Shown: one piece after another, positions 51,908-60,402 of the stretch
Layout of the letters: every line of letters starts with the position of its first letter
How positions within the stretch are numbered: position 1 is the stretch's first letter
Assembly: GCA_034678485.1 (NCBI GenBank)
Contig: JAXDBU010000092.1
Coordinates: 13,397-77,396, forward strand
DNA from: PLanc-01 sp034678485
Lineage (GTDB): Bacteria; Planctomycetota; Phycisphaerae; Sedimentisphaerales; Anaerobacaceae
DNA: 64,000 bases
Direction of reading: 5' to 3'
Notes under the pieces: model-generated
What the model was told of the DNA's origin: nothing
The model's input: only the letters and a program-made list of their open reading frames with translations
Database searches by the model: none
Made by a program: the position numbers and the translations under genes

Positions 51908-53411
51908 GGAGAGATTCCTGTTTCATGGATTTCAACATGCACTCGATCTCGTACTCGACGATGGTTCTCTCGTCCTGACGACGCTCCATCCGAGCGAGGC
52001 GAACCGATTCGAAGAAAGCGGGGTCGTCGAGCCGCCGCACGAGCGCCTCCACCTGCTCATACGACACGGCCCGCCCCTGCAACAAGAGAGATTGGCCGTC
52101 GCCACAGGCCAGATGAGTGACACAAACGCCCGCCGGCACAGACCGGCCGATTCCGTTCAGGAGAGCCGGCCAATCCGCCTGACGCGTCGTGCGGGCGATG
52201 TCCAGGCTCACTAGTTGTGTCCGGATCCGCGCGATCTGCTCGTCGAGATACCGATCCTGCGCGACCATCGCGGGCATCGTGTAGAGTTGGGAAGACAATC
52301 GGGTTTCTCCGATCCGTCGATGCATGGCATCCGTCGTCCGCATCAGGGCCTGTGCGATCAGGCTGCCCCCCAGGAACGCGAGCGCCAGCATATTGGCCGC
52401 GACCCACAGGCGTCGGGAAGAGGATTTCGCATGGATCACCTCTCTCGGCATCAGATCGATCCGCAGTTCATCGTCTTCCACGCCCAGCACTCTGAGGGCG
52501 GCCCCGATCGCCATCGCTGATGGGGTCGAAGAGACGCCCCCTGGCCCCTCGCCCAAGAAGGAGAGGGGATCAAGACAGTCTGCGACAACCAGGGACTTCA
52601 CATCGGGGCGGAACAACGAAGCGACGTCCCCCTTGTCACAGGCTGCATCGTGAATCACGCAGCGAATCTGCACCTCGGGACTCGTGCCCGACGCGGCGGC
52701 GCGGTGATATTGCAGAACCACGTTCGTCTCTTGCGTCAGCCAGGTACACAACTGCTCCGGCGAATCCATGCCGACGGGCACGTCCCTGATCCTGACGAAA
52801 TCCAGCGCACCTTTCACGAACAGGTAGATGATCAGGTTGCAGGGGTCGAGCACCGCGATCAGCGTGCTGCCGCACTTCGCGTCCTTCTCGCCCGCCAGAA
52901 TCGCTCGGGCACAGGCCAGCGCCGCCGGCTCGACACAATCCACCGCGATCCTCGCCGCAGTGCACATCTTCAGAGCCTGACATACCTCCTCCGTGTCCGC
53001 TGCCACCGCCAGCAGTCGCTTCTGCGTGGCCGAGCTCGTCCCAATCCCACAGTAGTCCGTGCATCGCGATCTGCCGGACAACACCACGTACTGATTCAGT
53101 TCGGCTTCCACGAACTCGCTGACGTTCGTCGGCATGGGTCGGGGCAAGTCCAGCAGCCGCATGATCGTCGAACCGGACGATACCGCCACCGCACAACGGA
53201 CACCGCGTATCAGGTCGCGCCGACCGAGTTGCCTCAACACGCGCGACACTGTCCTGGCTCGCATCGCAGGCCGCGAGGACGCCTCGGCAGGCAGATCGCC
53301 CTTCGCCGCCGCGAGGACCCGAAAGCCGAGCGGCACCTTCTCCACCAGTGCGGCGCTGATGCGACGACTGCCTATATCGATGCCCAGAGCTGTCATCCTG
53401 CGAGGCTTCAT
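51885..53411 (-). CDS. PilM-PilN fusion protein of the type IV pilus
   Basis: A 508-residue protein joining two normally separate parts. Residues 1 to about 330 form an actin-like ATPase of the PilM type (ALGIDIGSRRISAALVE, VAVSSGSTIMRLLDLPRP, ELNQYVV). A membrane helix at about 345-365 follows, then a PilN-like periplasmic domain with coiled coil and ferredoxin-like fold (DWPALLNGIGRSVPAGVCVTHLACGDGQSLLLQGRAVSYEQVEALVRRL). The fusion resembles GspL of type II secretion. It connects the cytoplasmic motor to PilO. It overlaps its neighbours on both sides. Confidence 0.85.
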   Translation of the reverse strand: MKPRRMTALGIDIGSRRISAALVEKVPLGFRVLAAAKGDLPAEASSRPAMRARTVSRVLRQLGRRDLIRGVRCAVAVSSGSTIMRLLDLPRPMPTNVSEFVEAELNQYVVLSGRSRCTDYCGIGTSSATQKRLLAVAADTEEVCQALKMCTAARIAVDCVEPAALACARAILAGEKDAKCGSTLIAVLDPCNLIIYLFVKGALDFVRIRDVPVGMDSPEQLCTWLTQETNVVLQYHRAAASGTSPEVQIRCVIHDAACDKGDVASLFRPDVKSLVVADCLDPLSFLGEGPGGVSSTPSAMAIGAALRVLGVEDDELRIDLMPREVIHAKSSSRRLWVAANMLALAFLGGSLIAQALMRTTDAMHRRIGETRLSSQLYTMPAMVAQDRYLDEQIARIRTQLVSLDIARTTRQADWPALLNGIGRSVPAGVCVTHLACGDGQSLLLQGRAVSYEQVEALVRRLDDPAFFESVRLARMERRQDERTIVEYEIECMLKSMKQESLRDDRSQS

Positions 53412-53803
53412 GGATTGACCCGTAATTCGTCGATTCTGACCAGGTACGGCGGCCCCTCGGCGGCAATCGTCACATCCGCCTCGAGCCGGACGGCAAAACC
53501 CTGCGAGGTCGTCGCGGTCGACGCAATTGTCGAACCGTCGAAGGACACTGTATACGATCCCTCCCCCAGCGATTTGTCGATGAACCCGTCGCGCCAGCCC
53601 GAATCGGCTCGCAACTGCGACAGGGCGTCATTCAGGCCCGCTTCGGCGACGGCCATGGCCTGCGCGCCGTATAGATGGTTCCGCATGAGCTGGATCTCCT
53701 CAGCGTTCACCTGGAGATGGCCCATCAGTGTGGCTGCCAGAAGGGCCACAAGGACCACGACGACGAGCAACACGGAACCGGGTTCATTACGTCTTGTTCG
53801 CAT
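53408..53803 (-). CDS. PilX/GspK-like minor pilin
   Basis: A 131-residue protein with a short basic leader (MRTRRNEPG), then a hydrophobic helix SVLLVVVVLVALLAATLMG and an exposed helix AQAMAVAEAGLNDALSQL, a stretch typical of PilX and related pilus-tip proteins. The usual Glu at position 5 of the mature pilin is missing, as in GspK/PilX proteins. It overlaps the pilMN gene by four bases. It probably belongs to the pilus initiation complex. Confidence 0.75.
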   Translation of the reverse strand: MRTRRNEPGSVLLVVVVLVALLAATLMGHLQVNAEEIQLMRNHLYGAQAMAVAEAGLNDALSQLRADSGWRDGFIDKSLGEGSYTVSFDGSTIASTATTSQGFAVRLEADVTIAAEGPPYLVRIDELRVNP

Positions 53804-53813
53804 GGAGTTCCAC

Positions 53814-54926
53814 TCACGGCAGGACGGCCCCGCCTCCCGACGACGTGTTAACCTCGACTTTCACATAATCCGTATACAGCGTATTCGCCTCCTGCCCCGT
53901 CTTCTTGTCGTTGGAGACGACCAACAACACAATGGTCGCATCCCCGTCGCGTCCGACGTAGGAAGCCGCTGCACCGCTGCCCGATCCGGTCAGGGTGATC
54001 TCGGCGTCCGTGTCCTGCGACGCCTGCACCAAGTCGTAACAGGAGGAATCATAGTTCCAGAGGTAGAGCGTCGCCCCATCTGCGCATGCGGAGTGGGCGT
54101 TGACGCCGCGACCGCACCAAGTCACGACCAGGCTCACCAGATCCTCCGATGCCTGGTCGATCTGAAACGTTGCCCGGAACTGGGCGAACTGGGACTCGTC
54201 CGAAACCTCTTCGACGAGGGACTGCTCGTCGTCGGTAGAGATCGCGGCGTATCGGTCGCTGTCAACGAGAACGGCCGGCACTCCCAGTTCTTCCGGGACC
54301 TGCGACTTGCCCTGGCCGGCGAACGCAAAGCTATCCACGCCCGGCTCGGTCGTCGCAAAGCCGTACGTCGCAGGACTCTCCTGACCGCTCCCGCTGCCGG
54401 CGCCGACGCGGAGATAGCAGGCGCCTCCAATCACCTTGTCGCGGGTCTGTCCCCCGGTGCTTTGCAGGGCCGCCTCCCACGTCACGAAGCGAATCGCATC
54501 GGCAGTCTGTGACGGATTACTCAGGTCGTTCCCATCGTAGCCGGCAAAGTGCAGGTACTCCACAGGCCCAACCAACTCGCTCAGATCGCCGACCGGCCCG
54601 AATTCGATGTACCCGTTGGTTCCCAGGGTACAGCGGTATGCCGTGCCGTCGGCGGTTTCGAACTCGATATAACCGTCGTCGCTCGTGCGCGAACTGACCG
54701 CCGCGATCCGCGAGGCGCCCGCCAGGCAACGGCAGAGCTGCTCGTTCAACACCCTGGCATTCTGGACCATCTCCAGATTCGCCCACTGGGTGTCGGCGCT
54801 GGTGCGAATCCCTGCAAACAGCGGCAGGATCGCGGCAAACACTGTCGCCAGGATCGCCACCGCAATCGTCAGCTCCACAATGGTGGTGCCGCGCCGGTCA
54901 GTTGTCTTGTCTTCCACACGAACCAT
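53814..54926 (-). CDS. PilW-like minor prepilin
   Basis: A 370-residue type II prepilin. The leader DRRG precedes TTIVELTIAVAILATVFAAILPL, with cleavage expected after Gly and Glu5 conserved. The long exported body is beta-rich. Position and size fit PilW/GspJ. ATG 54926 is preferred over a TTG eight codons earlier because an Ala-Gln-Lys-Lys stretch then stays untranslated and AGAAG lies at a suitable distance. It follows a 250-base gap after pilV that contains a hairpin. Confidence 0.78.
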   Translation of the reverse strand: MVRVEDKTTDRRGTTIVELTIAVAILATVFAAILPLFAGIRTSADTQWANLEMVQNARVLNEQLCRCLAGASRIAAVSSRTSDDGYIEFETADGTAYRCTLGTNGYIEFGPVGDLSELVGPVEYLHFAGYDGNDLSNPSQTADAIRFVTWEAALQSTGGQTRDKVIGGACYLRVGAGSGSGQESPATYGFATTEPGVDSFAFAGQGKSQVPEELGVPAVLVDSDRYAAISTDDEQSLVEEVSDESQFAQFRATFQIDQASEDLVSLVVTWCGRGVNAHSACADGATLYLWNYDSSCYDLVQASQDTDAEITLTGSGSGAAASYVGRDGDATIVLLVVSNDKKTGQEANTLYTDYVKVEVNTSSGGGAVLP

Positions 54927-55058
54927 CTTCTTCTGCGCACTCCATGACAACGCACATGGGCATTATTCGGCATAACACAGAGCGTCCATTACAGCGCGTC
55001 TCTCAGGATCATCCGATAGAACACGAACGGGTCACCGCCCCGCTGCAACGCCCTCCTG

Positions 55059-55086
55059 AGCCCCCGTGATGCACGGTTATGGGGCT
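55059..55086. promoter_or_regulatory. Hairpin in the gap inside the pilus operon
   Basis: AGCCCC/GGGGCT with an inner CCGTG/CACGG stem and a four-base bulge. It lies between the pilV and pilW genes, where the operon has its longest gap (250 bases). It could attenuate or process the transcript. Confidence 0.4.
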
Positions 55087-55176
55087 TTGCTATGAACCGG
55101 ATATCCTGGGGTGCGGGCTCGTCATGTCGATGCCCTATAACCGTTGACGCCGGACCTTGAGCAGATGATGGTCGCC

Positions 55177-55602
55177 TCACCGCGGTCCCGGCCATCGACG
55201 CGCCAGGCAGGTCGTCAGACTTGCTTCGATCTCGTTCGTCGCCAGAACACCGTCGCCATTGAAATCGAAACCTACCGCCACGGCCACGGTCCTGAGCGTG
55301 GGATGTCCGTCATCCGCGACCGTGCAGAGAAAGCCATCGCGAAGCGTTTGCGAATCCGCTCGAAAAGACTCATCATAGTGATAGATCGATTGCCCTCGGA
55401 TTCGCTCCAATTCCTGTTGCGCCAACAGAAGACTCCAGCTCTTGCGCTCGATGACACGGTCCATGCCATGTGTTGTCGCAAGGGCCTTGAGGAGGGGGAT
55501 GATGGAGATCAGCAGCAAGGTCGAGGCGATGACCGCCTCGGTCAAGGTGACACCGGTGCGTCGGGCGAGACGATGCCTTCTCAGTCGCTGCATCGAGCCC
55601 AT
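55177..55602 (-). CDS. PilV-like minor prepilin
   Basis: A 141-residue prepilin with leader MGSMQRLRRHRLARRTG, then VTLTEAVIASTLLLISIIPLLKAL. Cleavage is expected after Gly; Glu5 is present. A stretch FDFNGDGVLATNEIEASL resembles a calcium-binding loop (DFNGDGVL), which occurs in some minor pilins. It starts 22 bases inside the fimT-like gene. The PilV assignment rests on size and operon position. Confidence 0.75.
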   Translation of the reverse strand: MGSMQRLRRHRLARRTGVTLTEAVIASTLLLISIIPLLKALATTHGMDRVIERKSWSLLLAQQELERIRGQSIYHYDESFRADSQTLRDGFLCTVADDGHPTLRTVAVAVGFDFNGDGVLATNEIEASLTTCLARRWPGPR

Positions 55603-56078
55603 TTCACCGCCCCCGTCGCAGGCACGACTTCGATGCGATACGCCTTGCCGTCCCCTGTGATCTGGAGTTCCGTATCGCTGTCGCCGCGCAAATCGCCGAG
55701 AGGACCGAATTCGAAGCGCTGCCCTCCGCTGCACCGGACTTCGTCGGGAATGTTCCCGGCCACGACCACCGTAGAGCTGGACAAATCGACGAGATCATAA
55801 CCCGTGTAGGGTGCCCCCCCAGTCATGACGATTGCGAATCCCGTCGGATTGTAGGCGGCCTGTTGAATCGCATTGACCCGGGCGCGCCGCAAGTCCGTGA
55901 CGATCCGCTGAGCAACCGCATCGGTCTTCGTTGCACCCACCGCAGCGAAATTGAGTCGCGGGACGGCCACACAGGCCAGAATCGCCAGGATGAGCACCAC
56001 CGTGATGACCTCGACCAGCGTATAGGCTCGTCGGCAGGATTCTCGCCGGTTCAAAGCGGTGCATCCAACGCGTCTCAT
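55581..56078 (-). CDS. FimT/GspH-like minor prepilin
   Basis: A 165-residue prepilin with leader RRESCRRA, then YTLVEVITVVLILAILACVAVPRL. The residue before the cut is Ala instead of the usual Gly; Glu5 is present. The body has the FimT/GspH layout (AQRIVTDLRRARVNAIQQA, FEFGPLGD, ELQITGDGKAYRIEVVPATGAV). ATG 56078 is used; an ATG seven codons earlier is possible. It lies 108 bases after the major prepilin gene and overlaps pilV. Confidence 0.8.
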   Translation of the reverse strand: MRRVGCTALNRRESCRRAYTLVEVITVVLILAILACVAVPRLNFAAVGATKTDAVAQRIVTDLRRARVNAIQQAAYNPTGFAIVMTGGAPYTGYDLVDLSSSTVVVAGNIPDEVRCSGGQRFEFGPLGDLRGDSDTELQITGDGKAYRIEVVPATGAVKWARCSD

Positions 56079-56186
56079 GAAGCCGTCTCTGGATCGCATG
56101 ACGGATGGCCGTACGGAGCGGCCATCCATCTCATGGTTCTTGCTGAATCCGAACACATACATGCTTCGAGGGCACACCCGCTGGAA

Positions 56187-56501
56187 TCAGTGGGTGTGAC
56201 GCGAAACTCGATGCGTCGTCGTGTCGTACTGGTACGTGGTTCCAAACGGGCACCCGGGAGCACCATCCGGAAAGTAGTTCGGATCGTTCGTCACGACGGT
56301 GAGCCGTCGGGGCCATGAACCTTCGTTTGCATAGTGCAATTCGATCTGCGAATTGAGCAGATCCACATTCGTTTCGCACGCATTCCTCTTCGCATTGGTC
56401 GCGCCGCTGATCATTCGCGGGACCGCAATCGCAGCCAATGCCCCCAGGATCATCACGACCACGAGAAGTTCTACCAGCGTAAATGCCCGTTTGCCGTACA
56501 T
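56187..56501 (-). CDS. Major type IV prepilin / pseudopilin (PilA/GspG-like)
   Basis: A 104-residue prepilin starting at ATG 56501 with an outstanding ribosome-binding site (AAGGAGGA). Leader MYGKRA, then FTLVELLVVVMILGALAAIAVPRM; the -1 residue is Ala, Glu5 is present. The C-terminal part contains WPRRLTVVTNDPNYFPDGAPGCPFG, resembling the short GspG-like loop region. The best translation signal in the operon and its small size suggest that it is the main fibre subunit. Confidence 0.85.
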   Translation of the reverse strand: MYGKRAFTLVELLVVVMILGALAAIAVPRMISGATNAKRNACETNVDLLNSQIELHYANEGSWPRRLTVVTNDPNYFPDGAPGCPFGTTYQYDTTTHRVSRHTH

Positions 56502-56590
56502 TATGTCCTCCTTACTCTTCTGTTCACGATGACGGTTCAGAGCTCGTATCGGCAAGAAACCCGAAGGACTTTATCGCCCAGGTGGCACGA

Positions 56591-57787
56591 TTATTTCAAG
56601 CAGGCCATGTAATCGAACATGGGTAGGTACACACCCATCAGGATCAGACCGATAACCAGGCCCATGACAACAGTCAACGTGGGTTCCAGCTTCACCAGCA
56701 GGGACGCGGCCAGGCGGTCGGCATCCTTGTCGAGCAGGTCGGCCGCCTTGGCGAGCATGTCCGGCAGGATTCCCGCCTCCTCGCCGGAGGCAACGAGTTG
56801 GATCACCATCGGCGGGAAGACCTCGTGGGCTCCAAACGACTTGGCGACCGGGCGCCCCATCCGGATGGCCTGCTGCAAATCGGCCGTGATACGGGACATC
56901 TCCTCGTTCCGAGCCGCTCTGCCCGCCGCATCCAGGGCGTCGATGATCGGCACACCCACCGAGATCAACATGCCGAACGTCCGGATGAACTGGGACACGA
57001 GGATCAGGCGGCTCAGCGGCCCGAGCAACGGCATTCGCATCTTCCATCGGTCCCAGTGGAGGCGCACACGAGGCTCCTTCAGCAGGCGTCGCACCGCCAG
57101 CACAAGACCGCCAATCGCCGGAACCACCAGCCACCATTTCGTCCCGAGCACCGTGCTCAAGGTGACCAGCACCTGCGTCGGGCCAGGCAACTCGACGTGC
57201 AGTCTCCGATACAACTGGGAGAACATGGGCACGACGAAGATCAGCAGAGAGATCACGACCAGCGAGCAGACCAGACCCACCACGGTCGGATAGATGAACG
57301 CGGCCCGCGTCTTCTCCTGAAGCTCCACTCGCTTCTCCAGGTATCGCGCGCTGGCGTCGAGCGACTGGGTCAATTTGCCGGAGGATTCGCCTGCGTCGAC
57401 CATGCCGAGGAAGAAGTCCGAGAAGACGCTGCGGTGCTCCTCGAAGGCCGTTTTGAGACTGGAGCCCGACTCCACCCGCCTGCGGACGTCACTGAGGACG
57501 GCCCGGAACGCGTCGTTCTCCGCCTGCTGTTCGAGGATCCCCAGGCAGTCGGTGATGGACAGTCCGGCGGAGCACATGCCGGCGAACTTGTAGGCGAAGG
57601 AGGCCACTTCGCGAGGCCGGATGCGGCTGCGTGATCGCGATGGCCCGCGCTGCCGCCGGGCATGGACCAGCACGTACCCGAGCTTCACGAGCTCGTTTCG
57701 CAGCGCCCGCGCGCTCTCGACGTTCGTGTAGACGCTGTGGACTTCGTTCCCGGCCGTATCTCGTGCTGTGTATTCGTAGACCGCCAT
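56591..57787 (-). CDS. pilC: PilC/GspF inner-membrane platform protein
   Basis: A 398-residue membrane protein with two copies of the GspF domain (PREVASFAYKFAGMCSAGLSITDCL...FFLGMVDAGESSGKLTQSL and LVSQFIRTFGMLISVGVPIIDALD...MVIQLVASGEEAGILPDML) and three membrane helices. It is the platform on which the PilB motor turns. ATG 57787 shares one base with the pilB stop (TGATG) and has GAGGG upstream. The Gly-Glu pairs in each repeat are conserved. Confidence 0.93.
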   Translation of the reverse strand: MAVYEYTARDTAGNEVHSVYTNVESARALRNELVKLGYVLVHARRQRGPSRSRSRIRPREVASFAYKFAGMCSAGLSITDCLGILEQQAENDAFRAVLSDVRRRVESGSSLKTAFEEHRSVFSDFFLGMVDAGESSGKLTQSLDASARYLEKRVELQEKTRAAFIYPTVVGLVCSLVVISLLIFVVPMFSQLYRRLHVELPGPTQVLVTLSTVLGTKWWLVVPAIGGLVLAVRRLLKEPRVRLHWDRWKMRMPLLGPLSRLILVSQFIRTFGMLISVGVPIIDALDAAGRAARNEEMSRITADLQQAIRMGRPVAKSFGAHEVFPPMVIQLVASGEEAGILPDMLAKAADLLDKDADRLAASLLVKLEPTLTVVMGLVIGLILMGVYLPMFDYMACLK

Positions 57788-59490
57788 CAATCCCTCTTGA
57801 GATCCACCACGCGCATCAACTCCTCGACGGTCGTCGCACCCCGGACCACCTCATGCAGAGCGTTGGTCCGCAAGGTCTTCATGCCTTCCCGGATCGCCTG
57901 TTCCTTGAGAGGCGTGTCGCCGGCCCCATCGAGGATCAGCCGCCGGATCGCCTGGGAAATAGGCATGATCTCGTAGATCGCCTTCCGACCCTTGTAACCC
58001 GTTCGATAGCAGTAGGGACACCCTTGGCCGCGAGACAGACGAGTCACGTCCGTCGGCTCAATATGACCTTCGAGCAAATCCCGCTCGTGCGGATCGGGGT
58101 CATAAGGCTGTCTGCACCTCGGGCAAACCACTCGCACGAGTCTCTGGGCGACGGCGCCCAGGAGGGCCGACGCCACCAGGAACGGCGGGATGCCGATATT
58201 GATCAGGCGAGACACCGCCCCCGCTGCATCGTTCGTGTGCAGCGTGCTCAGTACCAGGTGCCCGGTCAATGCGGCACTGATCGCGATTTCCGCAGTCTCG
58301 AGATCGCGGATTTCGCCGATCAAGATGATATCCGGGTCCTGCCTGAGGATGCTCCGCAGCGCCGAGGCGAAGGTCATTCCCGCCACTGGCTTGACCTGGA
58401 CCTGCGTAATGCCGGGCAGACGATACTCGACGGGGTCCTCCACCGTCACGATATTCCGTTGTGGCGTGTTCACAAGCTGCAGGACCGAGTAGAGCGTGGT
58501 CGTCTTGCCGCTGCCGGTCGGGCCGGTGAGCAGGAGCATACCGTAGGGGTTGCCCGCAAGCTCCCGGAATCTGCGGTTGTCGTCCGGAGAAGTCACGACC
58601 TCGTCGAGAGACCATCGGCTGGCGTTCTTGTCAAGAATCCGCAGCACGATCTTCTCGCCGCCCACCGAGGGCAGGGAGGACACACGCAGATCGTATTCCT
58701 GCCCCTCGTGGCGAATCGCAATATGCCCGTCCTGGGGAATCCGCTTCTCGGAAATGTCCATCTGGGCGAGGATCTTGATGTGTGAGATCACCTCTGCCTG
58801 GGCGGAAAGAGGAACGTCCACCGCGTGACGCAGCATGCCGTCCACGCGGTATCTCACGCGCAGTTCATTCGTCTGCGGCTCGATATGAATATCGCTGGAA
58901 CGGGCATCGATAGCCCCCCGGACAATGGATGCAACCAGCTTCGTGATCGGGTCGTCGCCTGTCCCGAAGGGCCCTTCGGACTCCTCGCGGGTCGAGTCCG
59001 CCTCGTGCCCGGCGTCGCTCTTGAGGCGCATCGAGGCAATCGCTTGTTTCGTGACATTGGCCACGTCGAAATGGTAGTGAATCGCCTGCTGCACAGCGTG
59101 CGGGGTCGCCGCGACCGGGACGACGCGGTAGCCGGTTTTGAGCTCGATCTCGTCGCGGGCACGCAGGTCCAGCGGTGAACTCATCGCCACAACCAGTTGC
59201 TGGCCCTGGCGCTTGAGCGGGATCGCGCCGTGACGCGCGGCCACCTCCTGCGAAATCAGATGCGCCACGATCGGATCGATCATCTCGGGCGACAGGTTCA
59301 CGAACTCGAACCGATGGACCGCGGCAATCGCCCGGGCAAGCTGCTCCTCATCCACCAGTTTCTCCCGCTTGAGCAGCGACAGCAGACTTTCTCCGGTCTG
59401 CTTGCGTTTCTGGTCCAAGGCCTCAACCTCGGCCGATGACAGTACCTTCTCACTGACGAGGAACGATATTATCGGGTCGCACTCGTTCAC
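57787..59490 (-). CDS. pilB: PilB/GspE assembly ATPase
   Basis: A 567-residue hexameric motor that powers pilus extension. The N-terminal MshEN-type domain (residues 1-140) precedes the GspE core: Walker A GPTGSGKTTTLYS, Asp box VEDPVEYRLPGITQVQV, Walker B IILIGEIRDLETAEIAI, His box LHTNDAAGAVSRL. A four-cysteine zinc motif follows (CPRCRQPY...CPYCYRTGYKG). The start is taken as GTG 59490, six bases after AGGAGA; GTG 59508 is possible. It is the first gene of the operon. No PilT retraction ATPase lies in the window, so the system may be a pseudopilus or have PilT elsewhere. Confidence 0.94.
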   Translation of the reverse strand: MNECDPIISFLVSEKVLSSAEVEALDQKRKQTGESLLSLLKREKLVDEEQLARAIAAVHRFEFVNLSPEMIDPIVAHLISQEVAARHGAIPLKRQGQQLVVAMSSPLDLRARDEIELKTGYRVVPVAATPHAVQQAIHYHFDVANVTKQAIASMRLKSDAGHEADSTREESEGPFGTGDDPITKLVASIVRGAIDARSSDIHIEPQTNELRVRYRVDGMLRHAVDVPLSAQAEVISHIKILAQMDISEKRIPQDGHIAIRHEGQEYDLRVSSLPSVGGEKIVLRILDKNASRWSLDEVVTSPDDNRRFRELAGNPYGMLLLTGPTGSGKTTTLYSVLQLVNTPQRNIVTVEDPVEYRLPGITQVQVKPVAGMTFASALRSILRQDPDIILIGEIRDLETAEIAISAALTGHLVLSTLHTNDAAGAVSRLINIGIPPFLVASALLGAVAQRLVRVVCPRCRQPYDPDPHERDLLEGHIEPTDVTRLSRGQGCPYCYRTGYKGRKAIYEIMPISQAIRRLILDGAGDTPLKEQAIREGMKTLRTNALHEVVRGATTVEELMRVVDLKRD

Positions 59491-59504
59491 AGAGCATCTC
59501 CTGG

Positions 59505-59533
59505 ACACTATGCCACCGGGGAGTTATCGACAA
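59505..59533 (-). promoter_or_regulatory. Possible promoter of the pilus operon
   Basis: On the minus strand TTGTCG (59528-59533), a 17-base spacer and TAGTGT (59505-59510), only about 15 bases before the pilB GTG. It is a moderate match. Confidence 0.35.
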
Positions 59534-59550
59534 ATCCCAAGGGACACGTT

Positions 59551-59612
59551 AGATTGACGATTTGCGATTTGTGATTTACCATCTGGCAAATGGGCACATG
59601 GATGCCAGATGG
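59551..59612 (+). repeat. Promoter-bearing intergenic repeat, copy 2
   Basis: TTGACG (59554-59559), a 17-base spacer, and TACCAT (59577-59582) face the DUF1080 operon. The first 31 bases match the repeat at 6097-6127 (other strand) at 27 positions. A 10-bp inverted repeat CCATCTGGCA/TGCCAGATGG (59579-59612) follows, overlaps the -10 box, and would fold in the transcript leader. Confidence 0.6.
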
Positions 59613-59646
59613 CAAGGAGTCGATTCTGAAGGATGGAGGTCCGACC

Positions 59647-60402
59647 ATGACGAGCCGACTGAGACTGCTGATGTGCGTTGCTGCGACGTTGTTGTGCGGG
59701 CGTCATGCCACACGGGCCGCGGACCTCTTGCAGGTGCGCGACCTGTTCAACGGCAAGGATCTCGCGGGTTGGGTCAACGTCAATACCGCCGAAGACACCT
59801 GGACCGTGCAGGACGGCACGCTGATGTGCACGGGCCAGCCCATCGGCGTCCTCCGCACACACCGCCAGTACGAGAACTTCATCCTGCAACTGGAATGGAA
59901 GCATCTCCAGGCGGGCGGCAACTCCGGCGTCTTCGTCTGGAGCGAGGGGTCCGTGCCGGAGGGAAAGCGACTGCCCACGGGCATGGAGATTCAGATCCTG
60001 GAACTGGAGTGGGCGGTCCAGCACAACCAGACCGATGCCTACGTCCACGGGGAGGTCTTCCCCACCGGCAACAACACGACCGTGCCGGACAACCCCCGCG
60101 GCCCGCGCAGCAAGTCCGCCGAGAATCGCTGCAAAGGCAAAGGCGAGTGGAACCAATACACGATCGTCGCGGTCGATGGCGTCATCAAGCTTTCCGTAAA
60201 CGGCAAATTCGTCAACGGCATCCGCAACGCGTCCCTCAAGAAAGGCTATATCTGCCTGGAGTCCGAGGGGGCGCCGATCCACTTCCGCAATATCCGGATC
60301 GTCGAACTGCCGCCGGGGATCACACTCCCGGAGCAAGCGGCGCCGGTCATCGAGAACAAGCCCGCCGATGCAAAGGACAAGGAGAAGGAGGCACAGACAT
60401 GA
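59647..60402 (+). CDS. Exported DUF1080 (3-keto-disaccharide hydrolase-like) protein
   Basis: A 251-residue protein starting at ATG 59647 behind GGAGG. It has a signal peptide (MTSRLRLLMCVAATLLCGRHATRA) and a single jelly-roll DUF1080 domain: LFNGKDLAGWVNVN, TWTVQDGTLMCTG, FILQLEWKH, GNSGVFVW, GMEIQILE, and EWNQYTIVAVDGVIKLSVNGKFVNG. This is the laminarinase/keto-sugar hydrolase fold that binds carbohydrate. Members are abundant in planctomycetes beside MocA oxidoreductases, where they may hydrolyse 3-keto sugars. A lysine-rich tail closes it. Its stop overlaps the next ATG. Confidence 0.9.
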   Translation: MTSRLRLLMCVAATLLCGRHATRAADLLQVRDLFNGKDLAGWVNVNTAEDTWTVQDGTLMCTGQPIGVLRTHRQYENFILQLEWKHLQAGGNSGVFVWSEGSVPEGKRLPTGMEIQILELEWAVQHNQTDAYVHGEVFPTGNNTTVPDNPRGPRSKSAENRCKGKGEWNQYTIVAVDGVIKLSVNGKFVNGIRNASLKKGYICLESEGAPIHFRNIRIVELPPGITLPEQAAPVIENKPADAKDKEKEAQT

